NCBI GenBank assembly: GCA_023230565.1
Contig: JALNXD010000012.1
Location: forward strand, 16,373 to 80,372
DNA: 64,000 bases
Reading direction: 5' to 3'
Source: Syntrophales bacterium
Lineage (GTDB): Bacteria; Desulfobacterota; Syntrophia; Syntrophales; UBA2210
Under the pieces are notes generated by a model that was given only the letters and a program-made list of their open reading frames with translations, did not search any database and was not told the DNA's origin. Position numbers and translations under genes: made by a program. The number at the start of each line of letters is the position of its first letter. The first letter of the stretch is position 1. Below, piece after piece: positions 35,301-44,217 of the stretch.

Positions 35301-38300
35301 CGGCACCTGGTCAGGAGCAGGAGCAGGAGCGTACCAGGGTGAGCCGCTTGCGTTCAGCGGCAGCTGGGGAGGCTGCTCGTACTATGAAGCATGTGCAAAC
35401 AGCCTGTACACTCCGGCGTCATTCGATCAATACGGTGAAGCACTCTATCCACAGGGAGAGGAGTACGGAAAAATCGGCCTCGCAGCCCGGGAAAGCGGAT
35501 CATATAAAATGCTTGCCATCGGAAATTTTTACTCATACGATGACGGCAGCGCTCCCTATATGTGGAGCACTCCGATATCGATGCATATTTCCGATCCCGA
35601 TGGTTGCATGGAATTCTACAGCGGAATCACCGGCTACACCGCCGGTATCTGGAAAGACGGCAACATCGCAGGCTACGCTGTGTCTCTTTTAGCTCAGCAC
35701 AACAGTCAATCGCAACTGACGGATCTCGAGCTCGTATCGGGGGCCCTGACAGGAGAATACAACAGCGGTCTTTCCATGTGGAAAGCCTCAGGAACTGTCG
35801 AATCGACACTGCGTCAGGCGGGCATCGATCCACAGCAATTGTATCTTGATTACGGTTGTCTGGACGAATTTATCCTGTCGGGACATTTCACAACGGGGGG
35901 CTTGATAGAAGCGGAATCGATGTCCGGCAGCAGCTCTTTCTTCGGTCTTTACGATTCATCCAGTGGTAATGATTTCTCTTTTAATTGGGGAGTCTATGGC
36001 ATCACTATGGCAGGCACAAGTACAAACCCGCAGACCGATACCTCCTTTTTAGCAGAAATAGGAGGGTGGGGAGAATTCGGGTATGATAATCGCTACGGTT
36101 CGGAAAGCGGCTATCTTGACGGGTACTGGATGGCAACAGTTTCGGGAATGTGGAACACTGACGGCACGATCGCAGGAACGCTCGGGAAAACCGGCCTTGA
36201 CGACGGCACCTACGGAATGTTCATGACCCTCCGCGGCATAGGGACTCTTTCGGGACCATTCTGCGGGCTTTACAATTCAACAGATGGCATCTGGGTAGGA
36301 GCAAGTGCGGGATCTTTTGAGGTTGAAACAGAATTCGATTACAGTGCGTTTTGGGATGGATCGCTCTATTACAGCGATGGAGGCTATTTCGAAACGTCGG
36401 GGTACCAGTACGGAATAGCCGGTCTTGTATCGTCAGGCGATCAGTTTGAACTTCATGCAATGGGTGAGTTTTATGATTATGGATATGGTGGTTACGGAGG
36501 GCATCTGTGGTCCACGGCCCTGGAACCGCTGCAGTTTGATGGGTGCATGTCCGAAAATGCCTCTTCTGGAGGATTCGGAGGGTTTGCGGGGGGAATAGTA
36601 CGCGGGAATTCAATGTCCGGATACGCTGCAACACTTTTTGCACACCTCAATCCCGACGGAACATCCTGCAGCATCGGTCTTCTCACCGGACACGTGACCG
36701 GCAATCAGTATAATCCCTTCGATATCTTTTACGCACAAGGGACATTGGATCGCACAATTCTCGAGAGTGACATTCCCTTCAGCCCCGAAATGGAACTCTC
36801 ATCCAATTGGGGCGAAATGTACAATATCTCTCTATCGTCAGAATTTTCAAGCCAAAATGGAATGTCCGGAGACTGCAGTTACGGCAGCACCGCATATTAT
36901 ACCCTTTGTAATACCGTCACTTCTCAGCAGTTGTCACGGCCTTTCGGTATCTATGAATTCAAAATCAACGGCGGTTACGAAAATCCCGATGCCGCACCTT
37001 CATTTGCCGCCGTTATCGGAGGATATGGCGGATTCGGCACTTATTATGATGGAACTACCTGGTATAACCAAAACGGTTATTTTATGGCATCCGTTTCCGG
37101 TTCCTGGGCAGATGGCAGCGTACGAGGCATTATCGGCGAATCAGAAGAAATCGACGGATCCTACGGTTTCTATCTTACGGACGCACATATGGGGAGAATA
37201 TACGGACAATTCTACGGTCTCTATCCCGATACGGAAACAGCAGGAATCTGGAGCGCGGAAAGCGTAGGGGTTTTTACAGGCAGTCCTCTTGATTACGGTG
37301 GAGTCTGGGGCTGCGGGATAGGAAGCCTCTATGCAAATGTGGACGGATATGCGACATGGGCCGGGGATGAAAACGGGAAATTCGGACTCGTCGAAAAAGA
37401 AGGAGTATTCGATTTTCTCGCTATGGGACATTACAGCGAATCTCCCGGATACGGCGGATCATACATCTGGAGTACGCCTATCAGCGGCAGCCAGATGAGC
37501 CAGCCGGATTCCGCCATGGATGAGATTTTCGGATATACGGGAGGAATCTGGAACAGTGAAATTCTGAACGGGGCGGTCGCGGCCCTCTTTATCGATAGGG
37601 AAGCGTCACTATGCGGAACGCTTCGCGGCCGCGTCGAAGGGAAGTACCATAGCTCATTGCAATCGTGGTATGCACACGGAGTGCTCACACCCGTGACAGT
37701 CGCGGGAGACATTGAACCGGCCGGCATTAGCGGCGAATATATGTCGACTTCGGTACTGGATTGTGATGGAGAGTACTTTATAAGCGGGTACGGCGAAGGG
37801 GAAAGGTCATTTTTCACCGATTCCGAGGGGCATGAGCTTCCCTGGGGGATTTACAGTCTTTCCGTGGGCGGAGGCGAATTCAACAGCTCATCGAACGGTC
37901 CCTCCTTCCTTGTGGAGAAATCTCTCCGGATATCGCAGTCCGGATATGAGAGCGATAAATCATACTGGCTGGGCAACCTTGTCTTTACGGGCGTTATGGA
38001 TGGAGAAATCGAAGGCGCCATCTCAGGCCGCTATATGTCATTGACGCATATGGGCCAATTTACCGGTCCATTCTTCGGTCTTTACGACCTTGATCAAAGC
38101 GGCTGCGGAGAAGGAACATGGATCGGAGAAGGCGTGGGAATATATGCAGGAAGCCCCCTCTCCCATGTAAGCCGGATCTATACCCCTGTCCTTCATCTGC
38201 ACAGGCACTATGCCGGACAGTATAATTATGACGGTGGCGGTTATTATCATTATGAATTCAATATAGACGGAAGTCCTTTATATCCGGACGGTGCCCACGT

Positions 38301-40890
38301 ATGCACCTATGACGGGCGGCCCAATGCATATGCAGGAATCGATTCAACTCAGGTGTTCTACTATCCCGACGGAACCATCTCCAGAGTGATTCACACATGG
38401 AATCCAGCCCTGAACGAAGGCGCAGGAGGTTTCGATATTGCGGAAGATTCCGGCACTTGGGATCCTGTCGCTTTCGATCCTGCTGTTCTGAAAACTCCTC
38501 CTTCAGACGCCCCGGAATATACACTCTATTTCGAAGAAGATAATTTCGGGGAATATTTTACTGAAAACACCATGCCGAGCGAGATGGCAGGATATCTTGG
38601 TGGTACTGAATCTATCTGGACAATAGACCCGGTAACCGATCCTGATGCTGCTCTTTCGTCATCACAAAAGGCACCCGTAACGGCAATGGGGAATTATCAG
38701 AATTTCGGCCAGTCTTTGACAAGCATATGGATGAGCGAAGTAGTAAGTGAAAACAGTTATGCGCAAACATATACGACATATGAAGATGCAAGCGGCAATA
38801 CCGGCGCCTACATGGGATTAATCGCCGGCATTCACCATCACGGGAATCTTAAGGGGAATCTGATTGGTCTGTATGTTGATTCAGACGGATACGGCGGGTA
38901 TCTGAGGGGAACTCTCGAGGGCGCCGCGTACAAGGACGTTCATATGTTTGAAATGGACGGATTCCTCACGCGCAACCCTGTCACGTATGTTGGCATTGCC
39001 CCGCAGGATTTGATTATGAATGAATTATTCCACAGCAGCTCCGAAGGGGAATTCAAAGTTTCCGGATCTCTTGGATCAAACGGCATAATAATGACGGGAG
39101 CACCCGATTATCTGTATTATAGCGGGTATTTCCAGTCTGCATCTCTTGTGTATGAAAGTACGACGGGCGCCCCGCCGGCGGGCTCCTGGGGAGTCTACAG
39201 TGCAGTAATGGGAGGCATTTTTGAAAATCCGGATGCAGCGACACGCTTTACCTCCGAGGCGGGAGGTTTTGCAGGTTTCGGAACAATCTGCACCGCAGAC
39301 GGCTACGGAGGATTTACATATATTCCCGACGAAGGATATTGGCTCGGATCCCTGGGTGGAGTGTGGGAAAATGGGAAAATCGAGGGAATCCTGACAGGCG
39401 AATTCATGACACACACCAAAATGGGCGCCCTGAGCGGAGACATTCTTGGTACCTACAGCGGCATATCCACCGGAGCCTGGGAAGCGGTAAGCACGGGAAC
39501 GTTCGAAAAAACAATTGACCTTGCACATATGAGCATTCTCACCGCACAGATCGGCAGGGCAATTTCAGATCCCTGTTTCGGGATTATTACCGAAGGGGGC
39601 TTGACAGGGATTTTCGGCGGGGATACATCGCTTTGGGACAATTCCCCCAATATATCAATAACAGCCATGGGATCCATTTCGGACAGCGCTGATTGCATCT
39701 GGTATCAGGACGGTCTGACAAGCCTCAATGCATACACGCAAGACAGTACGACATACAGAGGCGGAGCGTATTATGGAACCCTCAGCGGAATCAAACAGCA
39801 TAATGATCTTACCGGCAGCCTGTTCGCACTGTATGTGGATGGGAATGGGGGCGCAGGCTATCTGGCGGGGGAACTGGGAGGACGCATTCATGAAAGTATC
39901 GGCATCTATAAAATGGATGGCAGCGTCGAAAGAATAGTTATGAATGAAGCGGTTACCGGTGTAGACGAAACTCTATTCCGGCAGTCCCTCACCTTTGATG
40001 ATGCGTTTTTTTCAGGGGCCGGATCATTCAGTGAAGGCGGATTTATTGAAGAAAAGGCCGGATACGGCTGCGGTTATACTGTATCGATTGCGGGCGAAGA
40101 ATGGGGAGCCTGGGCTTCCAGCCTCTTTGGAACTTTTCAAGGTCCTGCAAGCGAGCAGTGGGTGATGGAGCTCGTCGAAGTCGTCAATCCTTCACCTGTC
40201 GGCACAAACCAATGGATTGAAATCAGCGGCAGCAAATTCTCTTCTAATGAAATGGAAGGAACGGCAGCCGGAGCATGGATCAACTGGGACCAGGCCGTTA
40301 CAGGTATTTCCGGCGGAACTCTTAAGGGAACGTTCGATCCTGATGCATTTACCTGGGAGGCCGTAGCCAAAGGAGCAATGATTGAGACAAACCGGTTCCA
40401 GCAGATGGCCGGAATCAACCCGAGTACCAATGAACAAAATCTTGCAGCTGTCGACATAACAAAACTCCAGCAGCTCAACATTCCCTGTATACGGGTAGGA
40501 ACCACCGATCTCACGGGGTCTGATGGAAATCTCACGGTCAATATGAATAACGTAAACTTCTTCTCATATTCCACCGGAGCTTCGCCGAAGATCTGGACGA
40601 CAAGCAACGTGAACGGATCGTTTAATTCTCTGCCGGCTGCCGGGAGTACGGCGATTCTCAACGGTGCCGGTTTCGATCACAGTGTCAATTTTAAAGTTCA
40701 AAGATGGGATGGCGTACACAGCGGAAACTGGGCGGCAGATGTGATGGGTGCCGGCACAGTCTCGGGTCACAATGTTTCAATGACTGGAGCTGCCGCAGGC
40801 GTAATATCAGCGCCGAATCAGTTTACCGGAGCCGGCGCAGGGGTATCACATTCTCTTCCTGCAGGCGGCACCCCGTCAGGCGCGAATTAA
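32362..40890 (+). CDS. giant FecR-domain repeat surface protein
   Basis: A 2842-aa exported protein. ATG at 32362 follows AGGTGA by 6 nt and opens a signal peptide (MFLFVLSFSVLLMMPFSVFA). A FecR domain covers about 25-205 (LFRGKVQSVVQKSEQIG; TPTAVCGVRGTIFF). About 205-380 is an Asp/Ser/Glu-rich, low-complexity acidic linker. The rest is Gly/Ser/Tyr/Trp-rich with about 320-residue repeats, marked by YxWSTP-like motifs near 743, 1066, 1381, 1701, 2120 and 2444 and GPFxGLYD-like motifs near 965, 1296, 1614, 1901, 2358. No C-terminal barrel, LPxTG or membrane anchor is seen. Predicted location is cell surface or secreted; adhesin or matrix role is inference. I cannot name a closer family. Confidence 0.85.
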   Translation: MKKMFLFVLSFSVLLMMPFSVFASGIGKFTSISGMTDITRADEKARPAKVGDEVIIGDFIRTKSNAKAEITFIDGSVTRLAQRSRIRITEYFLGEKGRKSVIDLFRGKVQSVVQKSEQIGKNDRYEVHTPTAVCGVRGTIFFTYFQDGVSGGATSEGSVYVYSKNRPGDVKTMAAGEAMIVTSPDQPPVVRPATAAEMKQLGDETSTEDDKDSDSESNESGDEDASKNGEESDDAADDSSGQSDDTSSDGAESDETASDDGASSDSEGGEQETGIQETAGSDTSGGSDNESVTGSAQTSDNQTASDGTQSQMIEETASLTILTGDDLTSELSGTGSDVTQVTQTVDEPTTNSVLNDVNTTIENKAPESEDPDDTQSEPTLDPLPVTLTFSGTGSYDYGNITVASTFEETKTAGIITVTGTSYDYPVWSAPITSSTNNGGLSMGYFSGVTGSWRGLMSTLYLNNGVLGYMFGNPIGEFNYQNYGFSGQGNVLMTPMTSSRLSPSVFAANLSDINSNASVLLSGIPYPDLGTISFDGSSSSEGVSKVSAIGMETSALGGMILGVWSSETAGGFYSNTAARDLGDIRFGAVSDYEYEYYLIGGIDPVRSIGDDKNGHIDLYGYATYMDTGYIGIIDLRHLGVYDTNPGTYNSITAGTATLYPLDFSGYIGGPVMVGPYDLAGARSLYCNGQGVLSLAAHETGIFGGRTSPWSSASGTGTEEQPGYFRALGDYFDPELYGSPTCKAPYVWNTMSSFMTADGESESFIVGLWKEDGTIIAKSIGLYQRTDGTTGIMRSNQITGNYYSEIGTGMWMIQGTLTPDPFLKGIYAETIPGIEQLSGSIQSVFSDGSCISGSAVGSSVHLFYGDDTSVPFGIYNLQFGAVQDYRTLMYMPNSFYSATGDAESMSGRKIGFGGYAYNPDYLQPAQLGFGEETLLFGAIIDTIWEAGTITGSMWGEYLSDAEMGTFEGPFYGLYDVLEGGYDGTWSGAGAGAYQGEPLAFSGSWGGCSYYEACANSLYTPASFDQYGEALYPQGEEYGKIGLAARESGSYKMLAIGNFYSYDDGSAPYMWSTPISMHISDPDGCMEFYSGITGYTAGIWKDGNIAGYAVSLLAQHNSQSQLTDLELVSGALTGEYNSGLSMWKASGTVESTLRQAGIDPQQLYLDYGCLDEFILSGHFTTGGLIEAESMSGSSSFFGLYDSSSGNDFSFNWGVYGITMAGTSTNPQTDTSFLAEIGGWGEFGYDNRYGSESGYLDGYWMATVSGMWNTDGTIAGTLGKTGLDDGTYGMFMTLRGIGTLSGPFCGLYNSTDGIWVGASAGSFEVETEFDYSAFWDGSLYYSDGGYFETSGYQYGIAGLVSSGDQFELHAMGEFYDYGYGGYGGHLWSTALEPLQFDGCMSENASSGGFGGFAGGIVRGNSMSGYAATLFAHLNPDGTSCSIGLLTGHVTGNQYNPFDIFYAQGTLDRTILESDIPFSPEMELSSNWGEMYNISLSSEFSSQNGMSGDCSYGSTAYYTLCNTVTSQQLSRPFGIYEFKINGGYENPDAAPSFAAVIGGYGGFGTYYDGTTWYNQNGYFMASVSGSWADGSVRGIIGESEEIDGSYGFYLTDAHMGRIYGQFYGLYPDTETAGIWSAESVGVFTGSPLDYGGVWGCGIGSLYANVDGYATWAGDENGKFGLVEKEGVFDFLAMGHYSESPGYGGSYIWSTPISGSQMSQPDSAMDEIFGYTGGIWNSEILNGAVAALFIDREASLCGTLRGRVEGKYHSSLQSWYAHGVLTPVTVAGDIEPAGISGEYMSTSVLDCDGEYFISGYGEGERSFFTDSEGHELPWGIYSLSVGGGEFNSSSNGPSFLVEKSLRISQSGYESDKSYWLGNLVFTGVMDGEIEGAISGRYMSLTHMGQFTGPFFGLYDLDQSGCGEGTWIGEGVGIYAGSPLSHVSRIYTPVLHLHRHYAGQYNYDGGGYYHYEFNIDGSPLYPDGAHVCTYDGRPNAYAGIDSTQVFYYPDGTISRVIHTWNPALNEGAGGFDIAEDSGTWDPVAFDPAVLKTPPSDAPEYTLYFEEDNFGEYFTENTMPSEMAGYLGGTESIWTIDPVTDPDAALSSSQKAPVTAMGNYQNFGQSLTSIWMSEVVSENSYAQTYTTYEDASGNTGAYMGLIAGIHHHGNLKGNLIGLYVDSDGYGGYLRGTLEGAAYKDVHMFEMDGFLTRNPVTYVGIAPQDLIMNELFHSSSEGEFKVSGSLGSNGIIMTGAPDYLYYSGYFQSASLVYESTTGAPPAGSWGVYSAVMGGIFENPDAATRFTSEAGGFAGFGTICTADGYGGFTYIPDEGYWLGSLGGVWENGKIEGILTGEFMTHTKMGALSGDILGTYSGISTGAWEAVSTGTFEKTIDLAHMSILTAQIGRAISDPCFGIITEGGLTGIFGGDTSLWDNSPNISITAMGSISDSADCIWYQDGLTSLNAYTQDSTTYRGGAYYGTLSGIKQHNDLTGSLFALYVDGNGGAGYLAGELGGRIHESIGIYKMDGSVERIVMNEAVTGVDETLFRQSLTFDDAFFSGAGSFSEGGFIEEKAGYGCGYTVSIAGEEWGAWASSLFGTFQGPASEQWVMELVEVVNPSPVGTNQWIEISGSKFSSNEMEGTAAGAWINWDQAVTGISGGTLKGTFDPDAFTWEAVAKGAMIETNRFQQMAGINPSTNEQNLAAVDITKLQQLNIPCIRVGTTDLTGSDGNLTVNMNNVNFFSYSTGASPKIWTTSNVNGSFNSLPAAGSTAILNGAGFDHSVNFKVQRWDGVHSGNWAADVMGAGTVSGHNVSMTGAAAGVISAPNQFTGAGAGVSHSLPAGGTPSGAN
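34585..40140 (+). repeat. about 960-bp diverged coding repeats in the giant gene
   Basis: Six successive copies judged from the motif YVWNT/YMWSTPIS/HLWSTALEP/YIWSTPIS/SIWMSEVV/CIWYQDG, spaced about 320 aa apart except one interval of about 420. Each copy contains further shared blocks (a TxGxWxDG block, SGxVxxTL, and GPFxGLYD). The copies are diverged in DNA, so this is an old internal duplication rather than a recent tandem expansion. Confidence 0.7.
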
Positions 40891-40919
40891 AAAACGGAAT
40901 GACCCGGTTGTGATTTACA

Positions 40920-40953
40920 GGGGCACTTTCTTTTTTCTGCGTGCCCCTTTTTT
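40920..40953 (+). terminator. rho-independent terminator after the giant gene
   Basis: GGGGCAC (40920-40926), a 14-nt loop, GTGCCCC (40941-40947), then six T. It lies 29 nt after the giant gene stop and before the Skp-like gene, whose AAAGGAG site follows. Confidence 0.85.
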
Positions 40954-40977
40954 GTAGTAAAGAAAGGAGTTTTTTAA

Positions 40978-41502
40978 ATGATAATTTTTTTCAGGACTGC
41001 TTCGGCAATATGTATTATCTTGTTTTTTTTAATGGCATCGACAGCCTGCGCCGCCCCGTCGATGAAGATCGGTGTTATCGATACTCAGAAAGTATTGCAT
41101 GATTCCAAAGCGGCAAAAGAAGCGCGGCAGGTATTCCTTATGGATGTGGAGAAGAAGCGGTCCATTTACAAGTCAAAAGAAGAGTCGGTTCGAAGCCTCC
41201 AGGAACAACTGAAAAATGAAGGGCCAAAAATGAATGAAGCGGCGTTAAAACGCACACGCGATACACTTGCCGATGAGATTAAAGATCTGAACAGGCTCAA
41301 AACCGATCTCAGTGACGATTTGAAAAAGAAAGATGCCGAACTTACTCAGAAACTTCTTAAAGAAATCAATGAAGTGGTGCAAGATTACAGCGCAAGAGAA
41401 AAGTTTACCATCATATTCGACCGGAGAATGCTCATTGATTTCGATGAAAAAATAGAGATCACAGATGATATTCTGAAACTTTACGACAATAAAAGTAATT
41501 AA
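40978..41502 (+). CDS. Skp/OmpH-family periplasmic chaperone
   Basis: A 174-aa exported protein with a signal peptide (AICIILFFLMASTACAA) and the OmpH/Skp pattern: short strand MKIGVIDTQKVLHDSKAAKE, a long charged coiled-coil arm (about 60-135, rich in Lys/Glu/Asp), then FTIIFDRRMLIDFDEKIEITDDIL. Skp holds unfolded outer-membrane and surface proteins in the periplasm. The usual neighbours of housekeeping skp (bamA, lpxD) are absent; here it directly follows the giant surface protein, suggesting a dedicated chaperone (inference). Confidence 0.88.
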   Translation: MIIFFRTASAICIILFFLMASTACAAPSMKIGVIDTQKVLHDSKAAKEARQVFLMDVEKKRSIYKSKEESVRSLQEQLKNEGPKMNEAALKRTRDTLADEIKDLNRLKTDLSDDLKKKDAELTQKLLKEINEVVQDYSAREKFTIIFDRRMLIDFDEKIEITDDILKLYDNKSN

Positions 41503-41532
41503 TTTTCCGGAACCCGGGGCCAAATCAAACCT

Positions 41533-42225
41533 GTGAAGCTTTCCGTCATTATGCCGGTATTTAATGAGGAAAAGACGCTCCCTTCTATTCTGAATCGTAT
41601 TTTTTCTCTCAGGGATATCATCGAAACGGAAGTGATAATTGTCAATGACGGCTCAACGGATGCGACGGGTGAATACTTGCGGCATCTTCATCCCGGACCG
41701 AATATGATACTCCTGGAACATAAGAAAACCCTGGGAAAAGGAGCCGCTATCAGGACCGCGCGCGGGTGCGCAACAGGAGAGGTCTGCATCATTCAAGATG
41801 CAGACCTCGAATACGATCCTTCAGATTATATTAAATTGTTAGAGCCCATACGAAGCGGCCGCCATCTTGTCGTATACGGATGCAGAACTCTTGATCCCGG
41901 CGGACCCCGCCCGTCTTTTATGAAGTTTTTTATTGCACGCACCGCACTTTCCGTAGCAGCGAATATACTGTATGCACAGCGTCTTACCGATGAACCTACC
42001 TGCTACAAAGCATTTGAAACCCGATTTTTTAAAAGCATTCCGCTTAATTGCAAAGGCTTTGAATTTTGCCCCGAGGTAACGGCAAAAGTTTCGAAAAGGG
42101 GAATCAAAATCATTGAAATACCGGTCCGGTATACTCCCAGAACACATGGTGAAGGAAAAAAAATTCGCTGGACCGATGGAGTAATTGCGCTTTGGACTTT
42201 GCTCAAATACCGTTTTGTCGATTGA
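41533..42225 (+). CDS. GT2 glycosyltransferase, DPM-synthase-like
   Basis: A 230-aa GT-A fold glycosyltransferase of family 2. Nucleotide-binding VIMPVFNEEKTLPSIL and IVNDGSTDATGEYL, catalytic/metal IIQDADLEYDP (DxD near 95), and the acceptor-side GFEFCPEVTAKVSKRG are typical of enzymes that charge polyprenyl phosphate with a hexose (dolichol-phosphate mannose synthase type). Without C-terminal membrane segments it is the short, cytosolic form. GTG at 41533 is the start; a ribosome site is weak. It overlaps the next gene, a GT-C enzyme that would use the lipid-linked sugar. Confidence 0.88.
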   Translation: MKLSVIMPVFNEEKTLPSILNRIFSLRDIIETEVIIVNDGSTDATGEYLRHLHPGPNMILLEHKKTLGKGAAIRTARGCATGEVCIIQDADLEYDPSDYIKLLEPIRSGRHLVVYGCRTLDPGGPRPSFMKFFIARTALSVAANILYAQRLTDEPTCYKAFETRFFKSIPLNCKGFEFCPEVTAKVSKRGIKIIEIPVRYTPRTHGEGKKIRWTDGVIALWTLLKYRFVD

Positions 42226-44078
42226 ATCCGGAAGCAGCCTCTCAAGCACGATCTGCCGCAGATGGTTTTTTTAAATATTGTAATCTTTTTCCGGATTTTT
42301 TTGAAAGGCACGCAAATGCGGCAGCAACCCTGCTTTTGTTTATTGCATTCGCAGTAAGATCCGCCGCATTGCTTTCAATCACAAAAAGCGTGTATTCTCA
42401 TTATCTCCTCTGGGACGAGCGCCTTTACCATTCGATGGCACTCGAAATCCTGAAGGGGAACACAGAATCCTCTTCTCTTTTTTCGTGGGTGGTTGCCTTT
42501 TTATATTTTCTGTTTACAGCGGATCCGATGGTTACCCGGATTTTTAATACACTGCTCGGAACAGCAGTCTGTTTTTTGATTTACCTCACGGGGAAAGAAC
42601 TTGCCGGCCGGAAGCTGGGTCTCGCATCTCTTCTCATTGCCGCACTTTACAAACCGCTTATTCTTTTCAGCATCGTTCCAATGAAAACCATGCTCACTCT
42701 TTTCTTCTTTGTCGGAGGGCTTTTTCTCATTCTTAAATTCAAAAAAAATGAATCGTTCTTCTACCCTCTTCTTCTTGGATGTGCACTCGGTTTTTTGGCG
42801 AACATCCGCCCCAACTGCCTTATATTCGTTCCTTTTGCGCCTGTTCTTCTTCTGAGAGGCTATTTTTCTTTGGAGCCACACTCAAGAAAAAATATCGCAA
42901 CGATAATTCTTACTTTCCTCCTTGGGTTTTCCATATATTTTACTCCCGTTATCATGGCAGGCATTTCCGGTCATAATTCATTTCGCAGCACGTCCGGTCA
43001 AGCCGGAATGAATCTTTACCTTGGCAACAATCTTGATAATCCCGCTCCTTACTATAGCCCTGTCCCCTTTGCGCATTCATCGCCTTTTGTACAGGAGCGG
43101 CATTTTGCAATAGAAGCATCGCGCAATTCCGGGAAACGGCTGAATTCATCAGAGTCTTCCGCATACTGGATGCTTCAGGTTTACCAATCGGCACTCTCGG
43201 CGCCTTTCGCTTTCATCAAAAAAATAGCACTCAAGACATCAGTGCTCTTCCATCGTTTCGAAGCAGGCGATCATTACGATATAGAATTCATGTCATCCTT
43301 TGTACCTTTTTTCAAAATTCCTCTCTTTCAATTTTTTCTCATATTTCCTGCGGGGATTGCCGGAATTGCCTTCTCTGTCATTCGCCGGTTGAAAGGCGCT
43401 GCAACGTGCCTTTCTATTTTTCTGCTATACGGAGCTACACTTGTAATTTTCTTTACAAACATGCGCTATCGCCTTCCACTGGCTGTCATCCTTATCCCTT
43501 TTTCAGTTTTGGGAATCTGCTGGCTAATTAATGATCTTTTTAGGCGTCGCTCAGGACGTGCCGCACTTTTCGCAGTGATTGCAGCAGCAGCGGCGTGCAT
43601 GCAATGGATACCGATTCAGGCGACCGAAGATACGACAGCCTACTATAATACGCATGCGATTGTGCTGAACTCTTTGGGCAAAGAAGATGAAGCACTTGAC
43701 TACTGGGAATTATCTTCTCAGATGGGCACACCCTATTCCGCCTTTGCGAATCTTGCATTGGAAGGCCATTGCATGAAGAATGCGAGACTCGAAAAAGCCC
43801 GTTTCTATCTTGATAAAATTGCTGAAGATTCTTTTGCCTCCGCATCGAAATACGATATGCTCGGAGACCTTTTGATTGCAAAAGGCGATTTGAGGGGCGG
43901 GATTGATTCGTACGAACATTCTCTTTCTGTAAACTCGGGCCAAATAGGACCCAGGGTAAAACTTGCCCGGCTTTTTCAGAACATCGACCCCCGGCGTTCG
44001 ATGGCCGAAAGGGAAAAACTTGAATATATTCTTTCCTTTTACCACAGGACGAGTACGGAAAAAAGCCTCTTGCACTGA
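42222..44078 (+). CDS. GT-C membrane glycosyltransferase with TPR-like tail
   Basis: A 618-aa inner-membrane protein. About a dozen hydrophobic segments follow a short N-terminus; the first periplasmic loop carries LLWDERLYHSMALEIL with the Asp-Glu pair expected of lipid-sugar-dependent GT-C enzymes (ArnT/PMT group). The last 140 residues are soluble and TPR-like (NSLGKEDEALDYWELSSQMG; GDLRGGIDSYEHSLSVN). The start is uncertain: TTG at 42222 overlaps the GT2 stop as TTGA, and a TTG at 42192 is possible. It probably transfers the sugar made by the upstream GT2 to a periplasmic acceptor; the acceptor is unknown. Confidence 0.8.
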   Translation: MNPEAASQARSAADGFFKYCNLFPDFFERHANAAATLLLFIAFAVRSAALLSITKSVYSHYLLWDERLYHSMALEILKGNTESSSLFSWVVAFLYFLFTADPMVTRIFNTLLGTAVCFLIYLTGKELAGRKLGLASLLIAALYKPLILFSIVPMKTMLTLFFFVGGLFLILKFKKNESFFYPLLLGCALGFLANIRPNCLIFVPFAPVLLLRGYFSLEPHSRKNIATIILTFLLGFSIYFTPVIMAGISGHNSFRSTSGQAGMNLYLGNNLDNPAPYYSPVPFAHSSPFVQERHFAIEASRNSGKRLNSSESSAYWMLQVYQSALSAPFAFIKKIALKTSVLFHRFEAGDHYDIEFMSSFVPFFKIPLFQFFLIFPAGIAGIAFSVIRRLKGAATCLSIFLLYGATLVIFFTNMRYRLPLAVILIPFSVLGICWLINDLFRRRSGRAALFAVIAAAAACMQWIPIQATEDTTAYYNTHAIVLNSLGKEDEALDYWELSSQMGTPYSAFANLALEGHCMKNARLEKARFYLDKIAEDSFASASKYDMLGDLLIAKGDLRGGIDSYEHSLSVNSGQIGPRVKLARLFQNIDPRRSMAEREKLEYILSFYHRTSTEKSLLH

Positions 44079-44080
44079 TT

Positions 44081-44098
44081 TGCGGAAGGCCTTCCGCA
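44081..44098. repeat. perfect 18-bp palindrome
   Basis: TGCGGAAGGCCTTCCGCA, 2 bp after the GT-C stop codon. No T-run on either strand close enough for a standard terminator. It could be an RNA-end hairpin or a protein-binding site. Confidence 0.5.
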
Positions 44099-44217
44099 GA
44101 TATATTGAACAAATGTATTGAGCGTGCAGAAGCTCAAAATAATTTTTTATTTCCGGATAGATTTGTAAAGGGCCCCTATCATGGAATTACCGGGGGTCAT
44201 TTTTTTAGCCGTCAATT

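Noticed and set aside
35090..35692. 200-codon frame inside the giant gene
   Set aside because: Out-of-frame shadow of the repeat protein; other long shadows at 36221-36643, 39076-39528 and 40137-40661 likewise follow from its unusual codon content.
34585..40140. CRISPR array or recent tandem duplication as explanation of the giant gene repeats
   Set aside because: The unit is about 960 bp, in frame and diverged in DNA; no short identical repeat with spacers is found anywhere in the window.
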